A DNA stretch of 64,000 nucleotides from Streptomyces sp. NBC_01304 (GCF_035975855.1 NZ_CP109055.1:9424001-9488000), one strand, 5' to 3'. Positions 53,150-62,814 are shown, counted from the stretch's first letter. Numbers and translations: made by a program. The notes: generated by a model from the sequence alone, not told the origin.

Positions 53150-54372
53150 TCCGGATCCTGGCCACAGGCCTCCAGGACGCATTGCGTACTCCTGCGGCGA
53201 GAGTCGAAGTCGGGCTGCTGGTCCTACTGTTGGCTGCGGCACTCTCTCTGACGTTGTTCGTCCCGCATGCGCCACTTGCTCCGCTGAACAGTCCGGCACA
53301 GGTGGCGCCTGCCGACGCCGCGGCGCATGCGGGGCCGGCCCGCGTCATGGGTTGGTCGCCGCAGGGCCCGGTCGATCATGCGGGTTCGGGCTCGCTCGGG
53401 GTCGCGTACTACCGGAACGGCCACTACTACCTGCTAAGCGTCGGCCATGTCGCGCACCCTGTGGGTGTTGCCGTGCAAGACATCACCACCGAGGACCGGC
53501 AGACGCTGGGCTCGGTATCGCACACCACCGGGACTGTCCGCTCCGACGGGACAGTGACCGATCGGCACCCTGGCATCGCCCTGGTCCATGCCGGTACGCG
53601 ACCGCTGCCCCCGCGGTTGCGTATCGCTAGCCAGCCCGCGCGGGTGCCTCTGCCGGGCGGAGTTGTGACCCTCCCGGAGAAGGCGGTCGTCACTCTCACA
53701 GCGACGGGGAGGCCCGAGAACGGACATGCCACCGACCTGCCGGCTGACGGCTGGGTGTGTCACTCCGGCTTCTCTCAGGCCACACAGGACGCCGGTGGAT
53801 TTCGGTGCGGTGAGCTCGACGAGGACTGCACCGCAGGTCTGCAGGAGTGCTACTTTTCGGCAGCGCAAGGAGGCCAGATGGTCGCGAGCGGTGACTCGGG
53901 GGGGCCAGTCTGGCAGCCGTTGGCCAATGGCACCGTCCGATTCGCCGGCATCATCCGGCACTGTGTTCCGCGCAGGGTCGGCCCCCCTGGAGGATGTGGG
54001 ACTGCTGGCTTCGTACCGGCGTGGGTTTATGAGTACTACGCATGGCCTCGCGCTGAGACGCGGCGCGAGTCGCCCCACGGACAAGGAGGACACATTGTGC
54101 TACCTCCGTCGCCGCCTGGCCGCGTTATGGTCCGAGGGGATGAGACCTGCCGGGCACAGGTGAGTTGGAGAGCCGGGGACTCCCGTTCGTCCGATCCGGT
54201 GGTGGGTTATCGCATCTATCGGAACGGTGAGTACATCAAGTCTGTGGGGCCGGCCACCAGGGAGTATTGCGACGCGACGCCCGGGCGAGCCGAGTCGTAC
54301 ACCGTGGCGGCGTATGACCGATGGGGTATCGAACGACCGGCGGTGGTATGGGGGGAGAGGAGCAGGCCTTGA
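53146..54372 (+). CDS. Membrane-anchored trypsin-like protein with C-terminal FN3-like domain
   Basis: 408 residues. An N-terminal helix (VGLLVLLLAAALSLTLFV) anchors or exports it. The chymotrypsin-like domain shows the catalytic His (LLSVGHVAH) and Ser (ASGDSGGPVW) with six or more Cys. In the usual Asp position (DIAL-type strand) it reads HPGIALVHAG, with Gly in place of Asp, so activity may be lost or the Asp supplied by TDRHP. The last 85 residues (YRIYRNGEYIKSVG, SYTVAAYDRWG) form a fibronectin type III-like fold. It is the last gene of the operon, and its end adjoins an ISL3 fragment. Confidence 0.7.
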   Translation: MIRILATGLQDALRTPAARVEVGLLVLLLAAALSLTLFVPHAPLAPLNSPAQVAPADAAAHAGPARVMGWSPQGPVDHAGSGSLGVAYYRNGHYYLLSVGHVAHPVGVAVQDITTEDRQTLGSVSHTTGTVRSDGTVTDRHPGIALVHAGTRPLPPRLRIASQPARVPLPGGVVTLPEKAVVTLTATGRPENGHATDLPADGWVCHSGFSQATQDAGGFRCGELDEDCTAGLQECYFSAAQGGQMVASGDSGGPVWQPLANGTVRFAGIIRHCVPRRVGPPGGCGTAGFVPAWVYEYYAWPRAETRRESPHGQGGHIVLPPSPPGRVMVRGDETCRAQVSWRAGDSRSSDPVVGYRIYRNGEYIKSVGPATREYCDATPGRAESYTVAAYDRWGIERPAVVWGERSRP

Positions 54373-54640
54373 CCGCTCTACCGGCAGCCCGTCCGCCGTC
54401 CCCGCGCACGGTCACCGGATGGATCCTGACCCACCCCGACACCCTGCCGGAGAGCGAGCGCCTGAAGCTCAAAGCTGACTTCGCCAGCTACCCCGAACTG
54501 GATGCCCCCACCGGTCACGTCCGCGCGTTCGGGAAGACGCTCACCCATCTCCAGGGCAACGAGCTCCCGCAATGGATCAAGGCGGTGCGCGCCGACGACC
54601 TGCCCGGCCTCCACACCTTCACCAACGGCCTCGAGCTAGG
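54370..54640 (+). pseudogene. ISL3-family transposase fragment
   Basis: PSPRTVTGWILTHPDTLPES, GHVRAFGKTLTHLQGNELPQ and IKAVRADDLPGLHTFTNGLE align with the ISL3 relic at 22966-23703. Only about 85 residues remain, between the operon end and the serine recombinase fragment. Confidence 0.7.
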
Positions 54641-55229
54641 TCTCGGCCATCGCTGCGAAGAATCCGAAGAGGACCTTTCCGGGTCCAGTGGGGTCGTAGA
54701 TCCCGGCAAGGGGACCAACGAGCATTTCCAGGACCAGGCCGTGCTCGGTCAGATGGTCCGCGAGGGCGGTGAGATCTGCTGCGTCGCGCCCCAGTCGTTT
54801 CATCTCGTTCACCGTGAGGATCACGCGGTAGTGCGGGGCGCGCGCCTTGATCTCGCGGGCGGTCTTGAGGTCGCCCTCGAACTGGGGGCGGACCTCGATG
54901 CGGGTGCTGATCTTCTCGCTGAAGATCTTGTCGCGGGGGATGCCGTGTTTGGCGAGTGCGTCGAGCTGTGAGTCGAGGTCCTGGCTGAGGTGCGAGCAAC
55001 GGGCGTATCCGATGCGGATGCCTGCGCTCGGCAGTTGGGGGCGATGGCAGCGGGGACCGGTTTGCCGGGCTGTCACGGTTGCCCCCGGCGAGCGATCGGC
55101 CGGCGTCTGGATTCGCAGCTTCTTGTTCAGCTTGGGCACCTTCGTGAAGCGGCCGGTGTGGTATGCGCACGTGACCGCGTCGGAGCGCGAGCGGCACGGG
55201 GAGCCGGGGGGCCGCCTTGCACTGGTCAT
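54636..55229 (-). pseudogene. Serine recombinase (resolvase), C-terminus missing
   Basis: The catalytic domain starts at IRIGYARCSHLSQDLDSQL (Ser nucleophile in ARCS) and continues through IPRDKIFSEKISTR, ILTVNEMKRLGRDAADL and GKVLFGFFAAMAET. It then stops at the junction with the ISL3 fragment. The helix-turn-helix DNA-binding domain is gone. The first 75 codons before IRIGYARC are not resolvase-like, and the true start is unclear. Not expected to recombine DNA. Confidence 0.65.
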
Positions 55230-56373
55230 CTCACCCGGTCAGCCTCGGCCTGGCGGACCCAGCCACGCAGGGCTTCCTTATGGAAGCTCAGGTCCTTCGC
55301 GACGCGCGCGATAGGGCGGCCGGTGGAGCCAGGGCGGTTTCAAAGTCGGGTTGATCTTGTAGGTGTGCAGACCACGGCGGCGTGGTGATGCCGGCTGGGG
55401 CCGTGGCCCGCGCGACGAGGCTCCGTTGTGCAGGTGACCTTGCCAAGTCGCCTTCACACGATGGAGCTTCGATGTGCCGTCAGCCCCCACCGTGTGTCTG
55501 GTCAAGTCGCCGTCGCGTCAGCATCGTGCGATCACGGACCTGCCCGAGCGGCTGGCGACCTTGGCGGATCCACGGGCCGTCGCGGGAGGCGTCACCCGTT
55601 CGTGAGTGTGCTGCTGACGGCCCACTCGGCGGTGCTGACCGGCGCGAAGTCGTTCGCCGCGATCGGGTAATGGGCAGCGAATGCCCCTCAGGATGCTCTG
55701 GCCCGACTCCGTGCCCGCACCACGACGGCCTTCGCCGTGCGGGTCGCGCCGAGTGCGGCGACCATCCGCCGGATCATCAACGCTGTCTGCCCCGGAGGAC
55801 TCGCCGACCTGCTTGGATACGATCCGGCCCGAGCGGACACCCTCGCGGTGGACGGCAAGACTGCCCGCGGCTCGCGCACCGATGACAGCCCGGCGGCCCA
55901 TCTGCTGGCCGCGATCACCGGCAAGGGAATGACCGTCACCCAGCTGCGGGTCCCGAAGAAGACGAACGAGATCACCTGCTTCGCTGATCTGCTGGCGCCC
56001 TTCGACCTGCGCGGGGCGACCGTGACGGCCGACGCCCTGCATGCCCAGCGGGAGCACGCCCGCTTCCTTGTCGAGGACAAGCAGGCGCACTACGCACTGA
56101 CCGTGAAACGCAACCAGCCGGGCCTGTACGCCCAGCTCCACGGCCTGCCCTGGCAGCAGGCCACCGCGAAGTACTACGACCGCACCACCGGGCACGGCCG
56201 CAAGGAAACCCGCGTCGTGCAGGCCCTGACCGTCACCGACCTGGGCGTCGACTTCCCCCACGCCGTCCAGGTCGCCCGCGTCGTACGCCACCGCACCCGG
56301 ACCAAGACCGGCAAGCGCAGCCGCGAAACTGTCTACGTCATCACCGACCTGACCAGCCAACAAGCCTCGCCAG

Positions 56374-56475
56374 TGTCAACGGCCATGTAGTTCTCCCCAG
56401 AGGCGGCCAGTAGTTCTCCCCACTGACGGCCAGTAGAAGTTCCCCAACGGCGGCCAGATATCTCCCCGCCCTCGG
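56374..56475. repeat. Four tandem IS21 end repeats (left end)
   Basis: Four units beginning CGGCCA and ending TCCCC (for example CGGCCAGTAGTTCTCCCC), spaced about 20-25 bases apart, form the left end. Two to three inverted counterparts lie at 58885-58950. They are probable IstA binding sites. Confidence 0.7.
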
Positions 56476-56485
56476 AGGGTGTGGG

Positions 56486-57277
56486 TCAGCTGAAGGGCTT
56501 CACTCCCTTTCCGGTGGTGGCCTCGGTGAACCTGAACGAGTCACCCTGAGTGACTGTGACGTGGGCATGGTGAAGTAGCCGGTCGACGGTCGCGGTGGCC
56601 AGGGTCTTGGGCATGATCTCGTCGAATCCAGACGGGTGGAGGTTGCTCGAAACCGCGATCGAGCGACGCTCATATGCGGCATCCACCAGTCGATAGAAGC
56701 CCTCGGCGGCATCCTCGGAGACGGGCAGCAGGCCGATGTCGTCGACGATGATCAGGTCTGAGCGGACGATCTTCGCGAGGGCCCGGGCGATGGAGTCGTC
56801 CGCGCGGTGCCGGCGGACCAGCATCCCCAGGTCCTCGATGGTGAACCAGGCGACGGTCAGGCCGGCTTCGACCGCGGTCTGCCCGAGAGCCTCGGTGAAG
56901 TGCGACTTTCCCGTTCCCGAGGGCCCGCAAATGCAGAAGTTCTCGCGGCGTCCGACCCATTCCAGGCTTCTCAGGGCGTCCTGAGTGGGCCTGGGTATGG
57001 AGGACTTGGACTCGTGCCAGTCGCCGAAGGTCTTGCCGGTGGGGAACCCGGCCCGCTTGCGGCGGGTGTGGAGATTGGCGCGGTCGCGACCGGCGGCTTC
57101 CTCGGCGAGAAGGACGCGCACGACCTCGGCGGGATCCCAGCGTTGCGCCTTCGCGGTGGGGATGATGTCGGTCAACGACCTGCGAATGTGCGGGAGTTTC
57201 AGCCGCTTGGTGAGCTCGATGGCCTCGGCGAGCGGGTCGCCGTTCGTGCCGAGAACGGTGCGGATCGGGGTGGCCAT
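56486..57277 (-). CDS. istB: IS21 helper ATPase IstB
   Basis: 263 residues. AAA+ motifs: Walker A GPSGTGKSHFTEAL, Walker B LIIVDDIGLLP and sensor-like AVSSNLHPSGFDEI. IstB loads and activates the IstA transposase on target DNA. Its ATG overlaps the istA stop by one base, so the genes are translationally coupled. Intact. Confidence 0.9.
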   Translation of the reverse strand: MATPIRTVLGTNGDPLAEAIELTKRLKLPHIRRSLTDIIPTAKAQRWDPAEVVRVLLAEEAAGRDRANLHTRRKRAGFPTGKTFGDWHESKSSIPRPTQDALRSLEWVGRRENFCICGPSGTGKSHFTEALGQTAVEAGLTVAWFTIEDLGMLVRRHRADDSIARALAKIVRSDLIIVDDIGLLPVSEDAAEGFYRLVDAAYERRSIAVSSNLHPSGFDEIMPKTLATATVDRLLHHAHVTVTQGDSFRFTEATTGKGVKPFS

Positions 57278-58815
57278 CAGAGGTGGTCGCTTTCGTCGTA
57301 CTCGGCAAGATCAGGGGTGCTCGGTGCGGGGGCGCCGAGGGCGGACCAGGCGGAGGTGCCGGGCTGCAGCGAGTGGGTTTCGCTGCGGCGGACCGGCTCG
57401 GCCAGGCCGTGAACAGCCTGGTAGTCGAGGATCGAGAGAAGGTCCTTGTCCGCGAAGCGGGCAGTGACCGCGGCCGTGCCGAGGGCGCGGTCAACGTCCG
57501 CTATCGAGTAGAGCTTTGAGAGTGCGACGGCCTCGGCCATCTTCGCCTTGATCCGGCGAACCCCGGTCGCCCCGGCCTCGATGAGCCAGCTGGCAGCACC
57601 CGGGCCGAGCTGGAGGAACGCGGTCTCCTCGGCGGAGGTGGCCTTCGGGGTGCGGTCGCCTTCCTTGTCTTCGCGCGGCGGATAGTGGGCGTCGTCCAGG
57701 ACCGGCGAGCCCGCTTGGCCGCGCGGATGCCGGGCAACCTCGCGGGCCGAGCCGTGCTCGTCGACGGCGGTGACGATCAGTTCGTCGCCGTGGAAGCGGG
57801 CCCAAACTCGGCTGTCGATCAGGTCGTGCGGGACCGAGTAGCGGACCGCTTCGACCGAGATTGTCGACTCCCAGGTCACCCGGCGGGTGGTGCCGAACGC
57901 GGCGGTGAACGGCCGCCTCGGCAGCGGATGCAGACGCTGTTGTTCCTCCGCGAGCCGCTCGACCGGTTTGCGTCGAGTCGCTTTGTGGGTGCGGGAGTTG
58001 ACCTCTTCGCAGAACTGCCGGCAGGCGGCTTCCAGCTCTCCGAACGTCTTGTATTGCTCGCGCAGATTGACGTCCCGGGGCACCAGATCGGCCTTCGCGA
58101 TCTTCACCGTGGACTCGGAGCCACCCTTGGTTTCCGGGTCCGCCGGCAGACACGTTCTGATCGTCGTGCCGTAGTGCCGGGCGACCTCGACAATCTCGGG
58201 ATTGCGGACCGCGATCCCGGCAACGTGATCGGTGGTGACCGTCTTCTCGTTGTCCGTCAGAACGTAGGCCGGAACCCCGCCGAGCCTGCGGAAAGTGGCG
58301 TCCAGAGCCGCGGTGACCGTCGGCAGCGTCTTGTCCCAGATCGGAATGACCACCCGAAAACGGGACCAGGCCAGCCATGCGCAGAACAGCGTGGTCTTGC
58401 GGCCCTTGATCACCGGGCCGTCGCCGAAGTCATACTGAAGCCAGAGCCCCGGCTCGGTCACCCACGGCCGGTAGATCCGCCGCCGACCGGCCCTGAACTG
58501 GGCTTTCGCCTCGGCGACCGTGCGACGGGTGGTGCGTTCCCCGCCCGCGAAACCCATCGCGGTGATCCGCTTATGGACCACATCCGCACGGACCTTGCCC
58601 TGCGAACGGACCACCAGTTCCTCGATCTTCGGCAGATAGTCGTCGATCGCTCGCGTCCGGTGGCGGTGCTGGGCGGGGTTCTGCCCGGCGGCCCGCATCT
58701 TCACATAACGGGCCACCGTGTGGTGGTCGCACCCCGCCAACTCGGCCGCGGCGCGGTAACTCCCCGTGAGGTCGTAAGCCTCAAGGATTTCCATGATCTC
58801 CCTGCTGTTCTTCAC
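57277..58815 (-). CDS. istA: IS21 transposase IstA
   Basis: 512 residues. An N-terminal helix-turn-helix (GSYRAAAELAGCDHHTVARY) is followed by an rve-type DDE core: WLQYDFGDGPVIKG (Asp), AYVLTDNEKTV (Asp) and ETKGGSESTVKIAK (Glu), then the C-terminal beta-barrel region. It cuts and joins the element ends. No frame damage is visible, so the element is probably active. Confidence 0.9.
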   Translation of the reverse strand: MKNSREIMEILEAYDLTGSYRAAAELAGCDHHTVARYVKMRAAGQNPAQHRHRTRAIDDYLPKIEELVVRSQGKVRADVVHKRITAMGFAGGERTTRRTVAEAKAQFRAGRRRIYRPWVTEPGLWLQYDFGDGPVIKGRKTTLFCAWLAWSRFRVVIPIWDKTLPTVTAALDATFRRLGGVPAYVLTDNEKTVTTDHVAGIAVRNPEIVEVARHYGTTIRTCLPADPETKGGSESTVKIAKADLVPRDVNLREQYKTFGELEAACRQFCEEVNSRTHKATRRKPVERLAEEQQRLHPLPRRPFTAAFGTTRRVTWESTISVEAVRYSVPHDLIDSRVWARFHGDELIVTAVDEHGSAREVARHPRGQAGSPVLDDAHYPPREDKEGDRTPKATSAEETAFLQLGPGAASWLIEAGATGVRRIKAKMAEAVALSKLYSIADVDRALGTAAVTARFADKDLLSILDYQAVHGLAEPVRRSETHSLQPGTSAWSALGAPAPSTPDLAEYDESDHL

Positions 58816-59657
58816 CCGCTCGAGCGTCGCCGAGCAGGACCTGTCGGGGCGAGCGGGGAGAGAACTGGCCGTACGCGGGGAATCCCGTGGCCATCAGTGG
58901 GGCCTTAAATGGCCGCCTATGGGGACCTTTTCATGGCCGCCGTCACCTCAGCGACTCGCGAAGATCATCCGCTCGCAGTGGACCATCGAGAACAGGCTTC
59001 ACTTCGTCCGTGATACGGCCTTCGCCGAGGATGCCTCCAAGGTCCGCAGCGGCCGCGGTCCGGACAACATGGCCCCCCGCAGCTTCGCCATCAACCAACT
59101 CCGAACGGCCGGCCACACCAACATCGCCGCCGGACTCCGCAACATGTCCTACGCCCCCTTCCAGCGCCCACTCGACCTCATCGGCCTCAACTGACCTGCA
59201 CAGACACATGATCAGTCAGACTTTGAAACCGCCCTGCCGGTGGAGCGGACCTCGCGGATCGCGCGCTCCCGGAGTTCGTCCGGGTATCAGGTGGCTCCAC
59301 GAATCCCAGGACAGCTGAAAGTTCGAAGGTGGGGCCAACGCTCAAACCGCCCGAGCCAACAGCATCGCTCGCTGTGACGAAGCGTTCAGTCCAAGCGTTC
59401 GGGAGCCCACGTCCGCATATCGCCTTGCATTCGCCTGAGCTCTGGCCATCGGCACCATCAGGCCTTCGGCAACGATGATGACCGAGCCCACCTACACCAC
59501 CCGCCCCCGGACCTCTTTCGCAGCAGGGGCCACCAATGACTTTCAGGGTTTACACGCATACCCCACAGCGGATGCTGCCGGGAACTCGCCCTTTCGTAGG
59601 CCGATTAGGTCGATAACGCCATGCAATGCCGGTGACATCTTGTTGTGCGCACACCTT

Positions 59658-59676
59658 GATAACAGTGGTCACCTGG
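59658..59676 (+). promoter_or_regulatory. Conserved upstream element of XRE module 2
   Basis: TGATAACAGTGGTCACCTG matches the element upstream of module 1 (16 of 19 positions), 48 bases before the GTG of the regulator gene. Candidate operator or promoter. The preceding 59311-59657 shows no gene. Confidence 0.55.
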
Positions 59677-59723
59677 GATCGGCGCGACACACGACGCGCA
59701 GTGACCCGTCCGAGGAGGTTCTC

Positions 59724-59954
59724 GTGAAAGTCCAAGATGCAGACCGTTTCCGCGAAGTGATGGGCCTTCAGGGACTGTCGCAGCGCACGTTGGCGGTAAA
59801 GGCCAAAGCTTCTCAGGCGTTCGTCTCACTGCTACTGCGGGGCAAGCGTGGTACACGACCGGCGACTGCGTGGCGGATTGCCCGGGCCCTGGGCGTGTTT
59901 ACTGATGAGTTGTTCAGCGGCGAGATTCGAGGCCCTGTGAGGGCTGTTCCCTAG
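59724..59954 (+). CDS. XRE-family helix-turn-helix regulator, module copy 2
   Basis: 76 residues from a GTG at 59724 with GAGGAGG five bases upstream. The protein is almost wholly the helix-turn-helix domain (LSQRTLAVKAKASQAFVSLL, RGKRGTRPATAWRIARALGV, FTDELFSGE). It lacks the long tail of its paralog at 21383-21754. It is followed by 268 bases without a gene and then by the exported protein gene. Presumed autoregulator binding the conserved upstream element. Confidence 0.75.
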   Translation: MKVQDADRFREVMGLQGLSQRTLAVKAKASQAFVSLLLRGKRGTRPATAWRIARALGVFTDELFSGEIRGPVRAVP

Positions 59955-60222
59955 GGCACACCTGAGGTACGCGGTTGCGGATCCGCCGCATCCCCGGCGA
60001 TGCCTCAGCGCGCTGCAGGCTGGGGCACCGCTGGGACGGCTACCTTGAGCGCCGCCTGAACTCTGCTCCGCCGGCAGCCAGAGGGAGACGCCTAAAACTC
60101 CGGCGCACAGCGCAACGTTGACGGGCGCCGTCACCACCCCTGCTCGAGCCCATCCGCACCCCCCCCACGCGACCAGTCGCACCCTCATTCCCCCATCCGT
60201 TCCACGATCGGAGAGACCAGTC

Positions 60223-60807
60223 ATGAACATCAACGACAGTAGCCCCCACAACCACTCCGGAAACGCACCCGTGGCCACCCTGCCCCGCACGGGGTGTATC
60301 CAACGCATCAGGCAGGCTCTGAGCGTCAAGCGCGTTCTGGTCACCATGGCCAAGGCTATGGGCATTGTGGCCCTGTCTGCGCTCTCTGCGTTGCTTACCA
60401 CGCAAGGGAGAGCGCCGGCGGTGGCCACGTCCGTAGTGGGTGCCAAGGAGGCCAACAGAGACTGGTCCCTCTCGATGGACACCCAGGAGACCGGGCGGCA
60501 GGAGCTCTCGAAGGCACTGTGTGATCTCGCTCCCGAGAGCGGGAGTTGGACCGCGCAGCTGTACGCCAGCACCCTGGCCCTTACGCGGGCGCACCTGGGT
60601 CCAGTCGACCCGTTGGAGGACGACCACCGCGCTGTCCAGCTGCTGCGCTCGGACTGCTGGGCCCGTGTTGGAGACTTCAACCGCTTTTCCTGGAAGCCTG
60701 AACAGGAGGCTGGTGCCACCGCGTACACACTGATGCCGAGTCATGACTCGTACGCTGATGCCTATGTGCCGGGCCTGCATGAGCCCATGGACAAGCACAG
60801 GGTTTGA
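60223..60807 (+). CDS. Membrane-anchored exported protein, XRE-module copy 2
   Basis: 194 residues; the ATG at 60223 follows GGAGAG. A membrane or signal segment lies at about 40-62 (AMGIVALSALSALLTT). The exported domain repeats the blocks of the 20366-21016 protein: NRDWSLSMDTQE, LSKALCDLAPESGSW, LALTRAHLG and DCWARVGDFNRF, including both Cys. The end (MPSHDSYADAYVPGLHEPMD) differs from the paralog. No known domain. Its pairing with an XRE regulator in both places suggests a regulated extracellular or envelope function. Confidence 0.7.
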   Translation: MNINDSSPHNHSGNAPVATLPRTGCIQRIRQALSVKRVLVTMAKAMGIVALSALSALLTTQGRAPAVATSVVGAKEANRDWSLSMDTQETGRQELSKALCDLAPESGSWTAQLYASTLALTRAHLGPVDPLEDDHRAVQLLRSDCWARVGDFNRFSWKPEQEAGATAYTLMPSHDSYADAYVPGLHEPMDKHRV

Positions 60808-60851
60808 CCTTCATGTCCTCCGGCAACGGGAGGACCTGTCGGCGTTTGGTC

Positions 60852-62663
60852 TCAGGACATGGTTGACGGCTTGTCGTCAGGAGTTGCTTGACGCTTCTCC
60901 TTTTTGCCCATTCCTTTGACGTAGAGGCGAGTGATCGGGCCGGTGTTCTTGAAGGGCCTGACCGCGAGCTCGTCTTCGCCGTGGAAGATCCGGTAGTGGG
61001 TGTGCTCGATGACGATGGTGACGATCTCCCGGCATGCCGCGGACCCAGCTTGATGAACTGGCGATTGACCATGATCCGGCCGCTGGCATAGACCTTGTGC
61101 TGAGCTCGAATCAGCCCGGTTGGCAACGGCGGTGGAGGCAGCGGTGTGGCGGCTGTGCGAGCTCGACGGAGTCTGCCGAGTTGATCTGCGGGGACAGGGC
61201 AAGGCCAGGTGCCCATGAGCGCGTTGTCGGCGATCGCGTGCATCAAGTGCCCGTCCAGACGGACTGCGATCACGCGTCTGGCCAGGGAGAACTCGACTTG
61301 GTGATAGAGGCCGCCGATGGCAACGAGCCCGTCGCGGTTCACTTTCCGGTCGACTTCGACGGGCTGTCCGGCAGCGAGAACAACAGTCCCCTTCGACCGG
61401 AGAAGAGCCGGAGCGACGGGCTCGGGCCCTGCGGGCCGGGGGCCGTGGCGCATGGTCAGGTAGGCCAGGTCCTCCGGCAGCAGACGTGAAGGGACGGAGG
61501 TGACTCGGTGCCCGTCCAGGAGGAGGTGGATAGTGCGCTGGTTGGCCTAGACAGACAAAGTCCTTCCGGCGAGGGCCTGGTGGACTCTGAGGCACTGCTT
61601 GTTGGAGATGAGGGTGAGGGCTCCGCTGGGCGGGACCCGGATGTCGAACTCGATCGCCGTGCCGTGGGGCGGCAGGACCGGGGGCTCGATCACATTGATC
61701 GCGAGATCCGGCACCGCGCCGTCAAGGTCATCGCCACCCCTGTCTGAGCGGGTCGGTCTGAACAGGCTCATCGGAGTGGCCATCTCGAGGGGCTGGTGCG
61801 GGTGGTGATGGTTGTAGCTGTCAGTCCACCGCCTCCTGAGCCGACACGAGCGACTCGAATGGCGTCACATAATCGAGGAACTCCTCCCGCAGGGTCCGGT
61901 GGAAACGCTCGATCTTGCCCGTGGTCGTGGGCGAACGCGGCTTCGTCAGCCGCTGGGAAATGCCGTTCTCCCGACAGATCCGCTCGAACAGCACCTCCAC
62001 CGGCTGCGGGCGCGTGTGGCGGCCGGTGGACTGCTTGCCGTTGCCCGTCAGCACCTCGAAGGGCACCCCGTACCGGCGCATCGCCGCGGTGAACGCCGAG
62101 CACACTGCGCGGGCACTGGGCACTGTCACTACGGAGGCGACCACCACGAACCGGGAGTGGTCATCGATTCCGGTGACCATCTTGCACTCCCGCCCGTCGG
62201 CCAACGGCACCCCGCCGACCAGGTCCATCTGCCGCAGCTGCATCAGTGCCTCACGCTGCCAGCGGCGGTACTTGCGTGGATGCTGCTGTTCCTGGGAACG
62301 CACCAGGCCGTTTGCGGGACAACACCCGGTGCACCGTCGCCCGCGACGGCGCCGACTCCAGGCCACGGCCACCGAGCTCGTGGGCGATCCGCCGAGCACC
62401 CCACCGAGGGTGCTGCCGCCGCAGCCGGCAGATCATCGCTCGACTTCGGCCAGCAACCGAGTAGGGCTGATCCGCGGCCGGCGAGACCGGTCCGCAAGAT
62501 CGGGCAGGCACTCCTGCTCAAACCGTCGCCGCCAGCCAGGTATGCAGCGCCTGGCGGGACGTGCCGTACCGGCAGCGACCTGCCCGACCGGCGACCTACC
62601 AAGCACTTCACGAACGGCGCGGTACCAGCACTCGGTCAACTGCTGCGGATCCACGAACGTCAA
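60852..62663 (-). pseudogene. IS481-family transposase, long form, decayed
   Basis: The parts are in order on the minus strand. Helix-turn-helix pieces near 62650-62420 and ICRLRRQHPRWGARRIAHEL come first. The catalytic core follows with QMDLVGGVPLADGRECKMV, FEVLTGNGKQSTGRHTRPQ (Gly where the second catalytic Asp of TDNG is expected) and GKIERFHRTLREEFLDYV (Glu). A C-terminal beta region follows (AIEFDIRVPPSGALTL, then TVVLAAGQPVEVDRKVNR and VIEHTHYRIFHGEDELAVR). At least three frameshifts and a stop near 61548 break it. Confidence 0.75.
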
Positions 62664-62814
62664 CGAACCACGCTGGCCGCCTTGTTGAGTGAGAGATGGA
62701 CGGACAATCAGCCGAACGTGTCAAGCGTTCCCAGAGCACAAACGGTGAAGCATGCCCTGAGACCTCACACCGACACGGGAGGACCTGTCGGTGATTCGAC
62801 AGCTTCGGTGGGTG

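Larger units (their letters stand above)
56374..58950. mobile_element. Intact IS21-family insertion sequence
   Basis: About 2.58 kb with TG...CA ends (TGTCAACGGCCATG on the left, complement TGAGGTGACGGCGGCCATG on the right) and overlapping istA/istB. Several related repeats follow each end, as is typical of IS21 transposase-binding sites. No clear target duplication was found by eye. Confidence 0.8.
55490..59194 (+). pseudogene. ISAs1-family transposase, decayed and split by IS21
   Basis: Order of pieces: LATLADPRAVAGG, a frameshift, VLLTAHSAVLTGAKSFAAIG, an in-frame TAA near 55668, then RVAPSAATIRRIINAV, TLAVDGKTARGSR (catalytic Asp), GATVTADALHAQREHARFL and VYVITDLTSQQASP up to 56373. After the IS21 element the gene resumes with RLAKIIRSQWTIENRLHFVR and TAFAEDASKVRSGRGPDNMA to the stop at 59194. 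Inactive three times over. Confidence 0.8.
55330..59236. mobile_element. ISAs1-family element, itself interrupted by IS21
   Basis: The terminal repeats CAGGGCGGTTTCAAAGTC at both ends extend imperfectly to about 41 bases, ending TGTGCAG. The target duplication CCGGTGGAGC is at 55320-55329 and 59237-59246. It contains a decayed ISAs1 transposase gene and a complete IS21 element. Confidence 0.8.
55225..59310 (-). pseudogene. IS3-family orfA relic split by an ISAs1 element
   Basis: The N-terminal part lies at about 59237-59310 (YPDELRERAIREVRSTG) and the next part at about 55230-55329 (GRPIARVAKDLSFHKEALRG, WVRQAEADR). The two are separated by the ISAs1/IS21 nest. The insert sits between REVRSTG and GRPIARV with a 10-bp duplication of the target. 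Only the helix-turn-helix part of orfA remains. Confidence 0.7.

Noticed and set aside
55278..55505. Small minus-strand frame near the ISAs1 left end
   Set aside because: It overlaps the ISAs1 terminal repeat and the IS3 orfA remnant, which explain the sequence better.
57685..58908. 407-residue plus-strand frame inside IS21
   Set aside because: Antisense of istA, rich in Arg/Gly/Val as expected for a shadow.
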